The notes: generated by a model not told the origin, from the sequence alone. A stretch of DNA of 64,000 nt from Hyperoodon ampullatus (GCA_949752795.1 OX457061.1:37294338-37358337); one strand, 5' to 3'. Shown: positions 24,027 to 37,290, counted from the first letter of the stretch. Numbers and translations are program-made.

Positions 24027-25072
24027 ACCAGGATGAAAGAGCAGCTGAGCTCAGCAGAGAGCAGAATGAGAAAACCATCCGGAGCACGCAGACCGCGCTC
24101 CGCAATTTCCGGGAGTTCCTCATCTCCAAGTATCCTTCTGAAACAAGAGAGATTTATGTCATCCCTTGCAAGGAGTTGGATGCCTACCTGGCCTCTTTCT
24201 TTGTGGATGCCAGGCAGAAGGATGGATCCGAGTATGAACCCAACAGCTTGGCCAATTACCAGTGTGGACTTGAACGGTACCTAAAAGAACACAGGTATGG
24301 CTACAGTATCACCAGGGATAAGGAATTCAAGCGCTCCCAAGAGGCCCTGAAACAGAAGCAAATTGAACTCCGCTGCAAAGGAAAAGGAAATAAGCCACAC
24401 AAGTCCATGAAGCTCACCTTTGCTGATGAGCTCATTCTGCGGAAAAGGGGACTGCTAAGCCGCTATAACCCTGAGGGTCTGCTCAACCTCGTCTGGCTCA
24501 ACAACACAAAAGCTTTTGGGCACTGTACGGGCTTCCACGGGTCTACCTTAAAGTGGGGTGATATTCGGCTCCGGGTAACAGAAACGGGGCTGGAGTACTT
24601 GGAGTGGATGGGTCAAGACACTGGTGACCTAAATGCCAAAACCAAGAGGGGGGGGACAGACTCCCGTGTGTATGCCACCCAGCATGCTCCACAGACCTGC
24701 CCCGTCCAAGACTATAAGGAGTATGCCCAGCGGCGGCCTCCTGCTATGCGCTATGAGGATGCCCCTTTTTACCTGTCCATTAAGCCGGTCGTGAACTTGG
24801 CGGCTCTGCATTGGTACAACTGCCAGGCCCTCGGCAAGAACAAGCTGGCCAAGATGGTGAAGACCATGTGCGAGAAGGGGAACATCCCTGGCAGGAAAAC
24901 CAACTTCAGTGTGTATCAGAGCTGCAGCACCTTGTCCGAGGCCCAGAGCAACCAGCTGGTGCTTATCTGTAACAATCTGAGCCAGCAGGCCGCCCAGTCA
25001 GTGGCCGGGCACTCCAACAGCGGCAATTTCATCGTCTCTGCCTCCTATGACTCTTCCTCAGACACTGCTTGA
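24027..25072 (+). CDS. KIAA1958: KIAA1958 terminal coding exon: Crypton-derived tyrosine-recombinase-like C-terminus
   Basis: The exon starts after a pyrimidine-rich tract ending in TTGCAG (acceptor AG at 24025-24026). Its first two bases complete a split codon (phase 1). It then reads openly for 347 residues from Gln (24029) to TGA at 25070-25072. An ATG at 24176 lies in frame but is an internal Met; the frame is open up to the splice site. The N-terminal ~100 residues look like the helical core-binding part of a tyrosine recombinase (QTALRNFREFL, then DAYLASFF and LANYQCGLERYL). Residues ~130-340 resemble the catalytic (DUF3504-type) domain, with LKWGDIRL, a GHS motif (His at 25010) and a late Tyr (25046). 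KIAA1958 is one of the vertebrate genes described as domesticated from Crypton transposons. The usual active-site Arg and the box-II His-x-x-Arg are not seen (FSVYQ at 24905-24919), so recombinase activity is unlikely. Codon use and GC are clearly gene-like against the AT-rich flanks. The symbol rests on recognising the protein. KCTD1 also carries a Crypton-derived part, but this frame ends in a stop with no BTB domain. Confidence 0.9.
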
Positions 25073-25714
25073 CCAGGTGGCTTGAGCAAGACCCCAGTCT
25101 GGTTATTGAGTCCAGAGAAACTGTGTTTAAACACTCGTTCCCTTTCCTCGGCCCTCAGTGTTAACTTTATAAGAATATAAATATATAATATATTTTTCTT
25201 TTTACAAATAAGCCAATGGAGATAGTTTAGTATTACTAACGTAGTATTCATAGGCTTAAAACAAATGTACTCGTGGTGATTAAAGATAATTACTGTTATA
25301 GACTTTACAAAACCATAGTGGTTCTCAGGCAACACAAAGTAGAGGAAGAATTCCGTTTTTTAAAAAAATTATCAAAAAGGAAACTGAAAGTCAGCCTAGA
25401 TACTTGTGTCCTCGACTCCTGCTTTTCCTTCCCACCCCACCTCTCATTTTTAGTCTACTTAATAAATGGCATTATTTTTTTAATTTTTAAAATTCTACAT
25501 TAATCAGGAGGAGACAACACTAACTTTACTGCTTACACAAAACTGTCAGATCCAGAATAAGAAAGTGTTGGTATAAGCCAGAAAAATTATTTACATACTC
25601 TTTTTGTTTTTAAGCATAATTAGATTTTAGTTTCTGTGCCTCATTTTTTGCAATTTATGAAAATCTAGGTGTTTAGCTAACTTCTTTTGGGGGCAGAGGA
25701 GGGTAGAAGGAGGG

Positions 25715-25720
25715 AATAAA
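25715..25720 (+). terminator. Candidate polyadenylation signal (proximal)
   Basis: AATAAA lies 643 bases after the KIAA1958 stop codon, with T-rich sequence downstream. AATAAA is common by chance in AT-rich DNA, so usage is unproven. Confidence 0.3.
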
Positions 25721-26808
25721 GGTGCCATTCTTTTTGGAAGCTATATAATTTAAAAATAATATGCGAAGTCCAATATTATGGCAAAAAAGACTGTTACTAG
25801 CTCATTTTTACTGTTGTGCTTGAACCTGGATAGAATTTTTTTGTTGTTTTCTAAGAAATCAATGTAAATGAAGTTTGATTATCAGATTTACAAGAAATTT
25901 AAAACTACCAAAGCTTTGAAAATGTTCCCAAGCATTAGATTGTATGTCAAACATAAAGAGAAAGTAGAGAATGGAAAAGTCTTACTAAAAATCTAGAAGC
26001 ACTAGTCAAGACAACAAAAACCTCATACTCTTCAAAGCTCAAATCCCCTGAATTATTTATTTATAAGCATTGAACTTCAGTCTGTTTTCCCTAGGGGATT
26101 ACTTGACTGTAGTTGAGATCAAAGGAATATTGACACTCATTTTAGGTAACAACATTTTGTTACCAAATTTAGCTGAATTCAAAGAATTCTTGAAAATGTG
26201 CAGTTTCTTCTACAGTAAATACAAATGCATTTATGTGTGATAATCCTGCAATTATAATAATTATAATTTTGGTTAACTCTCTGTGGTGGTTTTTCCAAGG
26301 TCTTTATTTTCAAGCCTATGGTGAATTATTAGTTGAGATACTTCAATAATAAAATAATTTAGATGAGCTAGGTTCCTATCTTGTATAATCATTAACACAT
26401 TAAAAAAAATCCAAATCTTAATCACTTTGTTGGATCTGGGCATTCTATTGGGAAGTATTTGTTCTTCAAAGCATCCTCGTAATTCACATTAGCTAGGAAG
26501 GTAGGTGGTATTTTATGTTTTAATTTATTGTACGACCAGGACAAATTTCATTTTGATTTGCTTTGCTAAATCATAATGTTAGCTGAGCTTTCCCATGGCT
26601 AGGCAGCTTTTCCCAACACTAAAACACATAAAGACCTATTACTCTAAGCTGTGACCTTTCCTTTGGCTCAGGAGTGGGAAGTCTGCCGTGGCCTTTGTGT
26701 TATGCAATCTACTTCATTTCATAACTTTCCTTCCATAAAGAGGCATCCAGAAACAAGAAGAAAGAGCAGAAGATACTTTGCTTTTATTTTTTTGTATTAA
26801 TACTGATG

Positions 26809-27151
26809 GTAGCCACCATTTTTGAGCCAGTCTGTGTGCCAGCACTGTGTGTGCTAAGTGACTTACATGCACCACTTATATAAGTAATACTAATTTATGA
26901 AAATTAGAAAATCCAGATAAGCATAAAGAAAACAAAATATGTACTCATAAGTCTGCCAGCCAAAAATAACCACTGTTAATATTTTAGTAAATATTTCTTC
27001 AGACATTTCAATACATACATATTTATTTCTGTATACATGATCTTTAATCCTTTCAACAACTTTGAAAAGAAGGTTAATTATCTCCATTTTACGTTGAGAT
27101 CAAGATGTAGCAGGTTATAGCTAAGGAGATGGTACTGTCTGTCATCTGACT
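26809..27151 (-). mobile_element. MIR SINE relic, split
   Basis: Reverse-complement MIR in two parts, 26809-26880 (CTGTGTGCCAGCACTGTG) and 27045-27151 (CTCCATTTTACGTTGAGATC), separated by about 160 bp of other, probably inserted, repeat sequence. Confidence 0.6.
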
Positions 27152-27164
27152 CCAGAGTTTTTTT

Positions 27165-27385
27165 TTTTTGTTTTTTTTTGTTTTTTTTTTTTTTGCGGTA
27201 CATGGGCCTCTCACCGCTGTGGCCTCTCCCGTTGCGGAGCACAGGCTCTGGATGCGCAGGCTCAGCGGCCATGGCTCACGGGCCCAGCCGCTCCGCGGCA
27301 TATGGGATCCTCCCAGACCGGGGCACGAACCCGTATCCCCTGCATCAGCAGGCGGACTCTCAACCACTGCGCCACCAGGGAGGCC
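27165..27385 (-). mobile_element. CHR SINE (GC-rich subfamily)
   Basis: T-rich tail then GCGGTACATGGGCCTCTCAC, ending CACCAGGGAGGCC on +. Target duplication CCAGAGTTTTTT at 27152 and 27386. It would lie inside the mRNA if KIAA1958 uses a distal poly(A) site. Confidence 0.95.
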
Positions 27386-28383
27386 CCAGAGTTTTTTCTA
27401 CTTACCTTTCTGAGTTCCAACCCGTAATTGGTTTCCAGTGATTTGAGCTGGAGATGAGGACACGGTGTCTTCCCATCTCTCAAGTCTGTCTGATTAAAAG
27501 GAAGGCTGAGTGATCTTTCATGAAGGCACACAGTGTCCCCTTGTCCCCCCTCTTCTGGTCATTTTGAACCACAGAGCCTCATTCTTCCAATTATCTTAAC
27601 AAAACCTTCCTCTTCTCCTTACCCTGTAATGGGCTCAGAAGTGCACATGACAGCCTACTGTGAAAGAACTCTGTTTTAAAAATAAGTTGTTTTTTTTTTT
27701 TAACATAGGTTACCTCTCATTTTAAAAAAAAGATTTCTGTAAAACATTTAAAATGTGATTGTGCATTTTGTTTTTGCATTGACATACTTTTAAAAACTCT
27801 TGATTTGTTTTTGACAGCTAAGGAAGTTTGTCATGGGGAAGAAGGTTAGTCAGTATGCACTGAGAAAGCAGAACTAGGAAATTTTGAATTCCTGTTTGTG
27901 TATATTGAGGTACTAAACTGAAAATCTCTCTTATTTAAATAAGAGATGAAACTATAGCAGTTTCATTTAGAAGAACGCAGATTGAGAATGTGAATTATTT
28001 TTTATTTATTTATATTTTGCTTTGATAACTCAAACCAAATAGGAACGTTGTGACATTTAAATTTGGAAAACTTTTCTGAAGAATGGCTTGGTATAATTTT
28101 AGCTGAATTATTGTAACTCTTTGGGATAATTAAACTATGAAAAATTATCGGCAGCTACCTCTAAATTTTGTGTTTTTGTACAAACGATACTGAGGATATA
28201 CTACTGCCAGATACCATATTTATTATTTGCTATTTTAACTTTAAAAAAAATTACATCCATACTGCAGCAGTGGTTGATGCCAAAATCGTGTATGTGCTTT
28301 AGCAAAAATTCAACAGTCTAGCAGGTGTTCACTATAACTGAACATGCTGCCTTTCCAGTCAATCCTGTGGTTCATACAAAAAC

Positions 28384-28389
28384 AATAAA
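28384..28389 (+). terminator. Candidate polyadenylation signal (middle)
   Basis: AATAAA about 3.3 kb after the stop codon, in non-repetitive sequence. It would imply a 3' UTR that includes the CHR SINE at 27165-27385. Confidence 0.2.
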
Positions 28390-29339
28390 ACTGTATTTGC
28401 AGTTTACGCTTTAAGGTCAGTGTAATGTCATGTAAGAAATTCCACAGTGCCCCTCACATGACTCTGGAAGTTTTGCACTGTCTACAACAAAAATGCCAAA
28501 CCCATCTGTCAGCATTTGGATGACATAGCTGCATAATTGTTTTTCTTCTATATTCATGGGAGTGACTGGCTATTGAAAATCATAGATGGTAGCAGTTTAA
28601 AAAAAAAACCCATAATACTTGAAAAGGTTAGAGAGAGTCAGGATGTTTATCCAACAGAGTTTATTCTTAAGAGTCCATCTGTTATCATGGTTAGTAGGTG
28701 TGGTCTGAATATGATTTATAATATATCAGGTACTTAAAATATTTTTATTATAGTTACTTTTCTCTGTGTTAAATTCCCCATGTTAAATCACTTCCTGATC
28801 TACAAAAGAATAGTCTGAAAGTTTTCTAGTATAGATCAGGTCTCTGGTTTTTCAACTAGATCATGGTTAGGTGATACTTTCATTGAATTAATTTGTCTAA
28901 GTCATATGGCTTAGGTTCTAGATGCCATGAAATCAGATGACTTCACTGAGATGAAAATTTATAGTTCTATCAACAAATATTTGAGCACCTAGTGTCTAGA
29001 CACTAAGAGGGGTACAAAGATATATAAAATAATTCCTGCTTTCAAAACGTTTGTAAAAGATACTGTAATAAAAGTTTGGTTTCATTTTTGAGAGCCCAGC
29101 AAAAAACTCTGCCAATACTATTTTGCATAGTTTCTCAAATTTTGTACTCACACAGTTGGTCCATTATTTAGCCATTGAATATATTGGTTTGCTGTAGAAC
29201 ACATAATACTGCTTTGAGTGTTTTGTGGAGGATCTTTTAGAGCCTGTTTTAAAGTCAATAATAAGGTAAAGCCATTTCTGCACCATCCATGTGTTCACAT
29301 AGATGCACACATGCATAAGAATGTGCAGACTGTCATCAA

Positions 29340-29565
29340 TGAGTGTCACTTATTAAGTACTTACAATGTACCATGGTACTGAGTGCTTTTGTAAGTTGTT
29401 TCACTTAATTCTTACAAAAGTCCTGTGAGGGTAAATATCATTATTTCTTTTATAAATGAGGAAATCCAGAGAAGTCAAATGGGTTGCCCACATTACTTAA
29501 TACATAAGGGTATCAGGATCTGAAACTATATCCAGCTACCACTAAGCACTAACCTTTTTTGCTGT
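29340..29565 (-). mobile_element. MIR SINE relic
   Basis: Reverse-complement MIR: TTAAGTACTTACAATGTACC, CTTACAAAAGTCCTGTGAGG, TAAATGAGGAAATCCAGAGA. Confidence 0.75.
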
Positions 29566-29879
29566 AGCTGCCTGTTCACAAAGTGATTTACTGTGCTTCT
29601 TTAGATTCTCTGAAGTGATAAATTATAAGTGGAATCCCTGGTGTAATAAAATCATCAATATTCTTTCAACTCTGAATTGACTGAGAGCAGTGCCATCACC
29701 TGGCATGTTTGTTGGCATAAAATTATATAGGCCCCCTAACTGTGGTTATTTTGAGATGGAACATTCAGCAAAGTTTGTTTCCCCTTCACCATGAGTAGAG
29801 AGCAAAAGTTTGTGTCATTCTTTAAAGAACTCTTAATTTTGTCATGGAGGTGAATGTGTATATGGACAAATAATTATAT

Positions 29880-30056
29880 ATATATAAAATATATATGTTA
29901 TATATAATATATATATTATATATTATATATATATATTTTTTTGGGGGGGCTGTGCTGAACAGCACGTGGGATCTTAGTTCCCCAACCAGGGATCGAACCT
30001 GCGCCCCCTGCATTGGAAGCATGAAGTCTTAACCACTGGACCAGCAGGGAAGTCCC
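29880..30056 (-). mobile_element. Short CHR-family SINE with an expanded TA-rich tail
   Basis: The + strand reads GATCTTAGTTCCCCAACCAG to CAGCAGGGAAGTCCC, a minus-strand short CHR copy. Its A-rich tail is continuous with a TA-repeat (29880-29936). TAATTATAT occurs at 29871 and 30057, the likely target duplication, so the TA tract probably grew from the SINE tail. Confidence 0.85.
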
Positions 30057-33000
30057 TAATTATATTTTTTAAACAAATGATTGTCCTTTGTTTTTACCCC
30101 ATATAAACCAAAAATCCTATTTCAAAAGAGTTCCTTATAATTCAGACAGAGAAGGGGGAAGTTCTAGGCAGAGGAAATACCTCTCTTAAGCCCAGAAGCT
30201 GATATAGTCATCCACCAGATATGAATATTGATTGCCAATCTGCCAGGGAGTTTGGTCTTCTCTACAAATTGGTGCCAGCAAATTAACTATTTAATAGAGG
30301 ATTTTGTTATTATTTTGTTTTTTAATCAGTCAAGATTGTTTTTAACAGGAAGCTTTTGGGGGAAAATACTATCTTTATGATTCTCAGTATTAGAGATCAA
30401 CTAAAGCCATTCAGATTTTTTCTAGTTTGACTATCTCCACAGTTTTAGATATTAAAGACAAACAGTTCTGATTTCAGTCAGCCTTCTTCTGATTGGTTTT
30501 CTTTATCTACAGGAAAAGAGCACTTTGATCTTTATTCCTCTAGCCAAAACAAAGCTGTAATGCTTAACATCTATAAATAAATACTCTCTACCATGTGATA
30601 AAGGAAATAAATTTCTAAGCCTAGGGGAAAAAATCAAGGGGAGTGTATGATAATTTATTATATTAAGGTATTTTTTAAAAGGTTCATTCATGAAAAACTA
30701 GTTATAAATACTAAGGAATTAACAAGTTCTGTATCAATCAGTTTAAAAGATTTTTCTCCAACAGAACTTCTTTATACAAGATATATCTCCACAAATCTAC
30801 CATATGATATGATATAGATAGTTACTTAAGAAATACATCATTGGCAAGGGCATCCTCAATTGTTTTTTGTTGTTTTTCTCTTAATGCATGGTATTCGAAT
30901 AATTGCTTCTCCCCATTGGATCCAGCCAAGATGATATGAATACATAGTTTTTCATAAGGCAAAGTGATGAAGATAGGATGATTTTAAGAGATCCTTGCCA
31001 TAGAACATAACTGGGGTAAAGAAATGTACTGCATATATCATCCTTTGGTGGTTGGTGTATTTCTACTGATATAAAAACAGAAAAGAGAGGATGATATTGA
31101 TAAACTGCCAACAACTCTGATTTTACTTTTTTAAGCAGAGGAAAGATAAACAAAATTTCTCATACTCCATCCTGTTTGTAAGTTGACTAATTGGGCCTGC
31201 CAAAGCTGAAGAAAAGACCTAATTTGGTACTGAAGATTGCATTATTTTTTTAAAAGAAAGCATTTTAATACATTTAAATTGAGTTTTTATGTAAACCATG
31301 CCTTTGTTGAATTAGACTCAGTTTTAATTAGGTCAGAGTACTAATTTGATCAGAATATTAATTAGGTCAAAGTATTAAAGTAACCATCATCTTTGTTGAG
31401 TGAATTATAATCATAGAGGCTGGACCTGGAAAAGACCTAAGATCATTTAGCCCAGTGATTTTTCAGTGCTGTGAAGAATAGGAGTCATCATGTCTTCTTG
31501 GGGGGAGGGGGCAAGGAGGCCAAAGAGATGGATGGAGATCGTAAAGGGAACACGTCCTGAAACACAGATCCCCTGGGAATTCTCATGTTCCCTATGCCCC
31601 TACCTTCCTACTTTTAGACTCACTAGACTGGATGACCTACTACCTCTATTACACATCTTTCATGTGTGTCAGGCTGGAAAATAAGATTCAAAACATCTAA
31701 TCTAATCCATCCCTCTTCTTTTATGGAAGAGAGAATCAGTCCCAGAGAGATTAGATGAATGCCCAGGTGCACACACTTTGTTAGAATCAGAGCTAGAACT
31801 AGGATCCAGGCACCTTGACTTCCAGTCCATAGGTAGGGTTTAGGGAGGAAAAACAACCCCACCTTCCCACTGAGTAAGAAGGGGTATCCTTGTTTTGAAA
31901 TTTTTAATAGTGTTTTAAGCTCTCAATCAAGTTTCTATTAAGGACTAGATTCAAGCTGCCAGTTTCCAAATAGGCTATTTTGCACGTGAACTTTTTTTCA
32001 TTGTGTAATGTTACACCTTAATTTTTAGCAACTTCTCCTTTTGAGATTTGATGGGATAATCTCTAACTGTAATCACCTTTTATTTTAAGGAACAGCTCTC
32101 AGCCTACTCCATTTATATTATTTTCATTTCTGGAGGGGAAACAAACTACAGTTTTCAAGTATATGAATTCCAGTTATAGATTATGAACTGAAAAGTAACT
32201 TTTTATTTAAAGTGGTATTCTTTTGAATACCCAGCTACATAGCATCTATATTATTGGTTTTGAATGCAGTCTACTATACCCTTTTTTAGTCTATGGAAAG
32301 TATAAAAAATCATCTTGAAGGTTTGGAACATTTTCAATCAAAAGGATTAAATTTCTGTCAACGTAATTAGGATGTTTCTGAAGTGAATTTACTTAGAGAT
32401 AGGAAGGGGAAAGAAAATGAGAACTAATGAAAGAAACCTGCAGCAGGAAGACATAGAAATACAAACTATTTGTAAATTCTTATATTACCCAGCTTACTCT
32501 TCTAAAAAGGAATTCAAACAAGTATTTTTTAAATCTCACAAATTTTTATTTTATAAATTATGTTTACCAGATCATAGTTGAAGAAAAAAGATGAAATTCT
32601 AGGATGTTAAAAAAAAAGGTACAGTGGAATTATTTGTCTTTTGAATTCAGTGTTGAATTTCACTAGACTTCTAATGTTCTTTGTATTACACTGGAATTAG
32701 AAATTTTTACCATCATACACTCATTTCAAAGAGCTTTGAAAATGTTTTGGCATAGTTTATTTATTTGTGGTAAGTAGAATTAGGAAGAATCAGCAATATA
32801 GAATCCTAACAGTAATTGTGCATACTGTATTTAAGTGATTTTTATGCCTGTTTACTTTCTGTGATTCTTAAATTTTATAAATCAAATACCTTAACATACT
32901 TCCACTAGAAATTAATTTATAATTGATTATTTATACTGGATAAAGTAGCAGGTTCATCTTAGTATTAATCCACTCAGATTAACTGAACTTTTATATCTAC

Positions 33001-35545
33001 AATTCATTATATTACAACTTTTTAAATAGCATTTATAACAAAAGAACTTTTGTTTTATAAAGTATTTGTTACAAAAAAAAACACCATCTTGCCAAAAACC
33101 ATTACAATTTCTATGCATTGTGTATATTCAGTGATGTCATTGTTGAGATTTTGCATGTTTTAGGTGCTCTTTCATATGTGTGTTTGTGGTATTTATGTGG
33201 AATTGTTAACCATTGCTGCTATCACTTATTGTAGTTAAACTGAAAAACTGTGCTAAGAGGCTGTGCCGGTCAACATTTGTGTGACTTGTGAAAGTATGTA
33301 CTTAACTGTTTAATATTTTGAACCAGCACTTAGTGGCCTCTACAGAAGGAAATGTTATAGTTGTCAAGTGATGCCAACTTCAAAATCTTGCTTCATATGT
33401 ATAATTCCAGGTCAGCTTTCCTTCTGCACTTTCCCCAACTCTTTGAAAGGGAAACATTTGCAAAAAGAGAAAGCAAGAATTCTGAACTTTCCTAGTATTC
33501 CCCACCTTAAATCTTTTTTTTTCCCTGATACTTGAGAAATTCAATAGAATGACAATGTAGCAGCATAATTTCCCTTGATCTAGATATTTTAGGTTGAACA
33601 ATGTAATAACAGAAGACTATGAGGCGCATACGTTATCTTTGTTGGTTATCATGGCGTATTGTTTGAATCGCATTTAATAAGAATATTTAGTATTTTTATT
33701 TATGAGGCTATGGAAACCTCAGAGTTCCCAAATATTAACTTTTATATTCAGCATTTGCATAGACTTACTTAACATATTTGGTTGCCTTATGACCATCAGA
33801 AATTTTTCATGCCTACTTGTCTTTAGTTTGCTTCCTGGTATTTCCAGCTTGCCTCAGCAATTCCAAGCAAACTCTGACATTAGAGAGAACATTATTTCAA
33901 TGGATTAATTCTACTATACTTTGTTAAATGGGGAAAATATCATTATACTTTATTTATACATGTATACTCAGAATGGAAGGGAAATATCATAAAATGTTAA
34001 GAAAAGCAGGCTCTTCCTTCCAACATTCCAAAACTCACTTAATGCAGGGTTTCATTCTGACTGTTCAGTGAGTTTATAATTATAAGATTCTTTTAATAAA
34101 GGGACAGTCTCCTTAGTTACATAGAGGCTTTCTGTGTGACTCTCAGATATATGGTGGCAGCCAATGCTGTATTTGGAAACATTGCTTCTGAAATTGCTGA
34201 TTTAATTCTAAGAATATTAAAATGAATTCAAGGCCCCTGCCACATCTTTGCTCACAGGAAAAGAAAGGCATATTTTAACTGTGAGCGTTTTCTCCAGAAT
34301 ATGCTTTAAACATTTGTCCCTCAATGGAGGTGACAGAGCAATAAAAGGAAATTCAATTATGTATGTTCTAAAGAAGTTCCGCCCTTGTCCAGTGGCTTCC
34401 AGAGTGACAGTAAAATATTTCTTGGTTCCTGCATTGGGAGTTTTCAGGCAAGATCTTTGTACTTACAATTCCTTTTATATTTTGAACACCAAAGATTATG
34501 GCGTGATATGTCCTGATATGATGATTAACAGTTTCTATTAGATAGTAATGGACACATTTATTTGAATCCTGCTCTTGGGTTTATTTACCCTGTTTGGGTC
34601 TTTTGTACTTTTTGTATGTCTGTCCTGAGGCCTTTATGCCTAGGGCAATTTTTTAATCAAATAATACATATATATTTATTAGGTTTCTAATTTATAGAGT
34701 TTGTTTCCACCATGACTTTAACCTTTTTTTCACTGCTGATATTAGACATAGATTTGCCAGATTAGCCTCATAGTTTGCACATTTTCGTTGTAATCCGAAA
34801 ATGTAACTTGTAACCCCATAGCCCTGAAAACTGGTAGATAATGACTAGAAGCATCTTGGACTCAACACAATCACATTTAGAGACTCATTTATCTGTTAAA
34901 ATAAAGAACTTTGGTGATTTCATAGAATGAATGCTGTATACAACTTAAGTTCTTCCCTTCCATCTTTCTTATAAGAATGATTCTAAAATTCCTTTTATTC
35001 TACCACTTAGAAGTTAATTGGGAATAAAAAGGTAGATTTACCAATTTGGTCAGTATAATTTAACACTAGGCATCTGTTTAGAAATATAACCACCACAGTC
35101 GATACTTAGAAAAATTTTATGAAAAAGTATGGTACTGTTCTTTGAAGATGGATTTACTTTCCCCCCTTTTGCTAGTCAATTTGATAAATTTTCTGGCCAC
35201 GTAGCTTTTAACGGATTTATATGAAAAAAACATGTGTGCTTGCTCACTTTTAAAATTCTCTTTTTAAGCTGCTACAATTATAATGTATGAAAGAAAGAAG
35301 AGAAAGGTGAATTGAAATTGAGGGAAATTTCTGTTAATATTTAAAATGTGTGACTGTGATACTCTTGGTTAATTAATCTTCTGCCAGTTGATATTTGTAA
35401 TAATACAATAGAACTTTTTTGTTATTAAGAATATACTATAGGTTTCGTTTTTATTTTGCTGCTCACTGATCTTTTACACCAAGATGTTTTCATCTTTATC
35501 AGCTCACTGTTTTTGCTTCATATTTGTCTGTGTACCTGTGCTCTA

Positions 35546-35551
35546 AATAAA
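35546..35551 (+). terminator. Candidate polyadenylation signal (distal)
   Basis: AATAAA about 10.5 kb after the stop codon. A T/GT-rich element follows within 30-80 bases (TTATTCTGTTGTATG, then GTAGTGTG), as is typical of used sites. It is at the far end of the repeat-poor block, which fits a very long 3' UTR, but this is inference. Confidence 0.3.
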
Positions 35552-36908
35552 ATTCTAGTTTTATGTCCCAGTGGCTTATTCTGTTGTATGATAATGTTTG
35601 CCTCTAATGTAGTGTGATTTTTCTATTGTTTCCAGTATTTGTTGGTACAGCCTAAAACTTATAGAAATAAGAAAAACAATCCAATAAAATCAGCTAATGA
35701 GTATCAGTGATGTCTCTATAATGAGAGCATGCTTTAATCACAGTATTTTGTCTGTATTTGGGTATGACCAGTCTTTAATCATTTAATAAATGGTTCTGCA
35801 AAGCTGGCTGATTTTTGTAGCTACAACAGTTTAAAAGACAAACCATGTTTAAAAAAAAAATTGTCCTGGTCACAGTGCATTAGCCTCAGGATATAGTCAG
35901 TGCATACTGAGTAAAGCATCCCATGTCAGGTGTTTTCTAACCACTGAGGAGGGGGAAATCATGGAAGGAGAAGCATTTCTACATGTGAGTGCTCAGACAC
36001 ATCTCATAGGTAGGGAAGACACTTTCGGAAGGCATTTATAGCTAATTAATCATATGCTTCCTGGAGCCCCAGGCCTAAAAATCCTGTTAGTGGAGCAGAA
36101 GGCTCCACTGCAAACTCTGTCTTTCTGTCCGTCTGTGGAGCTCTGTCAGCCATTTGTGTAAAGTCATACCAAGCTAAGTAGATGTCAGTTTCCAGACTTC
36201 CTCATTTTTAGGAAAATCTTTTCGGTCAGATAAATTCTCCATGTGATATTTGTTGCATTTAACACATTTGACAGTGCTCTTTGAGCAGAATAGGAATAGT
36301 TGTTCAAAATGATTATAATTATTAACTTCAGACATCCTTGTTGTGTCATTAAAGTTACTTAATAAAGAAAAGTATATTAAAACCCCAGAAAATATAACGT
36401 TCTCTCTCACAGTCAATTATTTTGCAAAAATGCAAATAAATTTCTTTCATGTCTGTGAATAGTCTCCCAAAGTATTTATCCATAGAAAGCTGAATATTCC
36501 AAATAGAAATAATTACTGTATTTTTGTATTGTAATACTTTAAATTGTATTAAAACTACTTTATAAATGGTTATAACTTAGTTTGTATTTCTAGTACTTTA
36601 GAAACAAGGAGCTCATCTTCAAATGTGTTTACAAGTTATACATTTAAAATGTAACAAATTTTATTTTTCCAGTAGGGGAAAAATATTAGAATTCAAGTTG
36701 AGGAATATTCACCCTACAATGTTTTCTTTTTTTAAAAGTTTTATTTATTTTTTATTTATTAACGATAATCTTTTCTAAGAAGACTTTAAGTGACTAAAAA
36801 TGACTAATACATATTAAATACTTAACATTGGCGATATATCATCTGAAAAGATGTGTTAAAAAAAACATTGAATTTGGTGGCAGACATTTTCAGACTGAGC
36901 TGTTTTTC

Positions 36909-37078
36909 TTTTTTTTAATAAATTTATTTATTTATTTATTTTTGGCTGTGTTGGGTCTTCGTTGCTGTGCATGGGCTTTCTCTAGTTGCGGCCAGTGGGG
37001 GTCTACTCTTCCTTGCAGTGCGCCGGCTTCTCATTGCGGTGGCTTCTCTTGTGGAGCACGGGATCTAGGAGCGCGGGA
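36909..37078 (-). mobile_element. CHR SINE, 5'-truncated
   Basis: (ATTT)n tail then TTTTTGGCTGTGTTGGGTCT and GTGGCTTCTCTTGTGGAGCA. It stops at GAGCGCGGG and passes directly into old L1, so the tRNA-like head is missing. Confidence 0.9.
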
Positions 37079-37290
37079 TTCCTTTCCTCTTCTTTCTCTC
37101 TCTTTCTGTCATATTTGCTAGAAGTTTGTCAAATTTATAGGTCTTTTCAAAGATTACATATTTTCATTTTTTATCCCAATTTATATCTTTTCCAGTTCAT
37201 TAATTTGTTTTATTTTTATTGATTCACTCTACTATTTCTGAATTTGATTTACTTTCTCCAGGCTTTTGTGTTGAATAATGTTCCCTTTTT
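37079..37290 (-). mobile_element. Old L1 (L1M) ORF2 fragment
   Basis: Diverged minus-strand L1 sequence: TTGCTAGAAGTTTGTCAAAT, TTATAGGTCTTTTCAAAGAT and TTTATTGATTC. Confidence 0.6.

Larger units (their letters stand above)
25073..36908 (+). other. Sequence after the KIAA1958 stop: 3' UTR of unknown length, then intron of the long isoform
   Basis: No further coding exon is recognisable. The block is AT-rich and has few recent insertions: two CHR SINEs (27165, 29880) and MIR relics near 26809-27150 and 29340-29565. From about 30.07 to 36.9 kb I see no SINE or young LINE at all. Candidate AATAAA signals are at 25715, 28384 and 35546. The last is followed by a GT/T-rich stretch, so a long 3' UTR is possible. 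Where the 3' UTR ends cannot be decided from sequence alone. Confidence 0.5.

Noticed and set aside
24176..25072. Intronless retrogene starting at the ATG at 24176
   Set aside because: The frame is open upstream to a good splice acceptor at 24026, and there is no poly(A) tail or target-site duplication; it is an exon.
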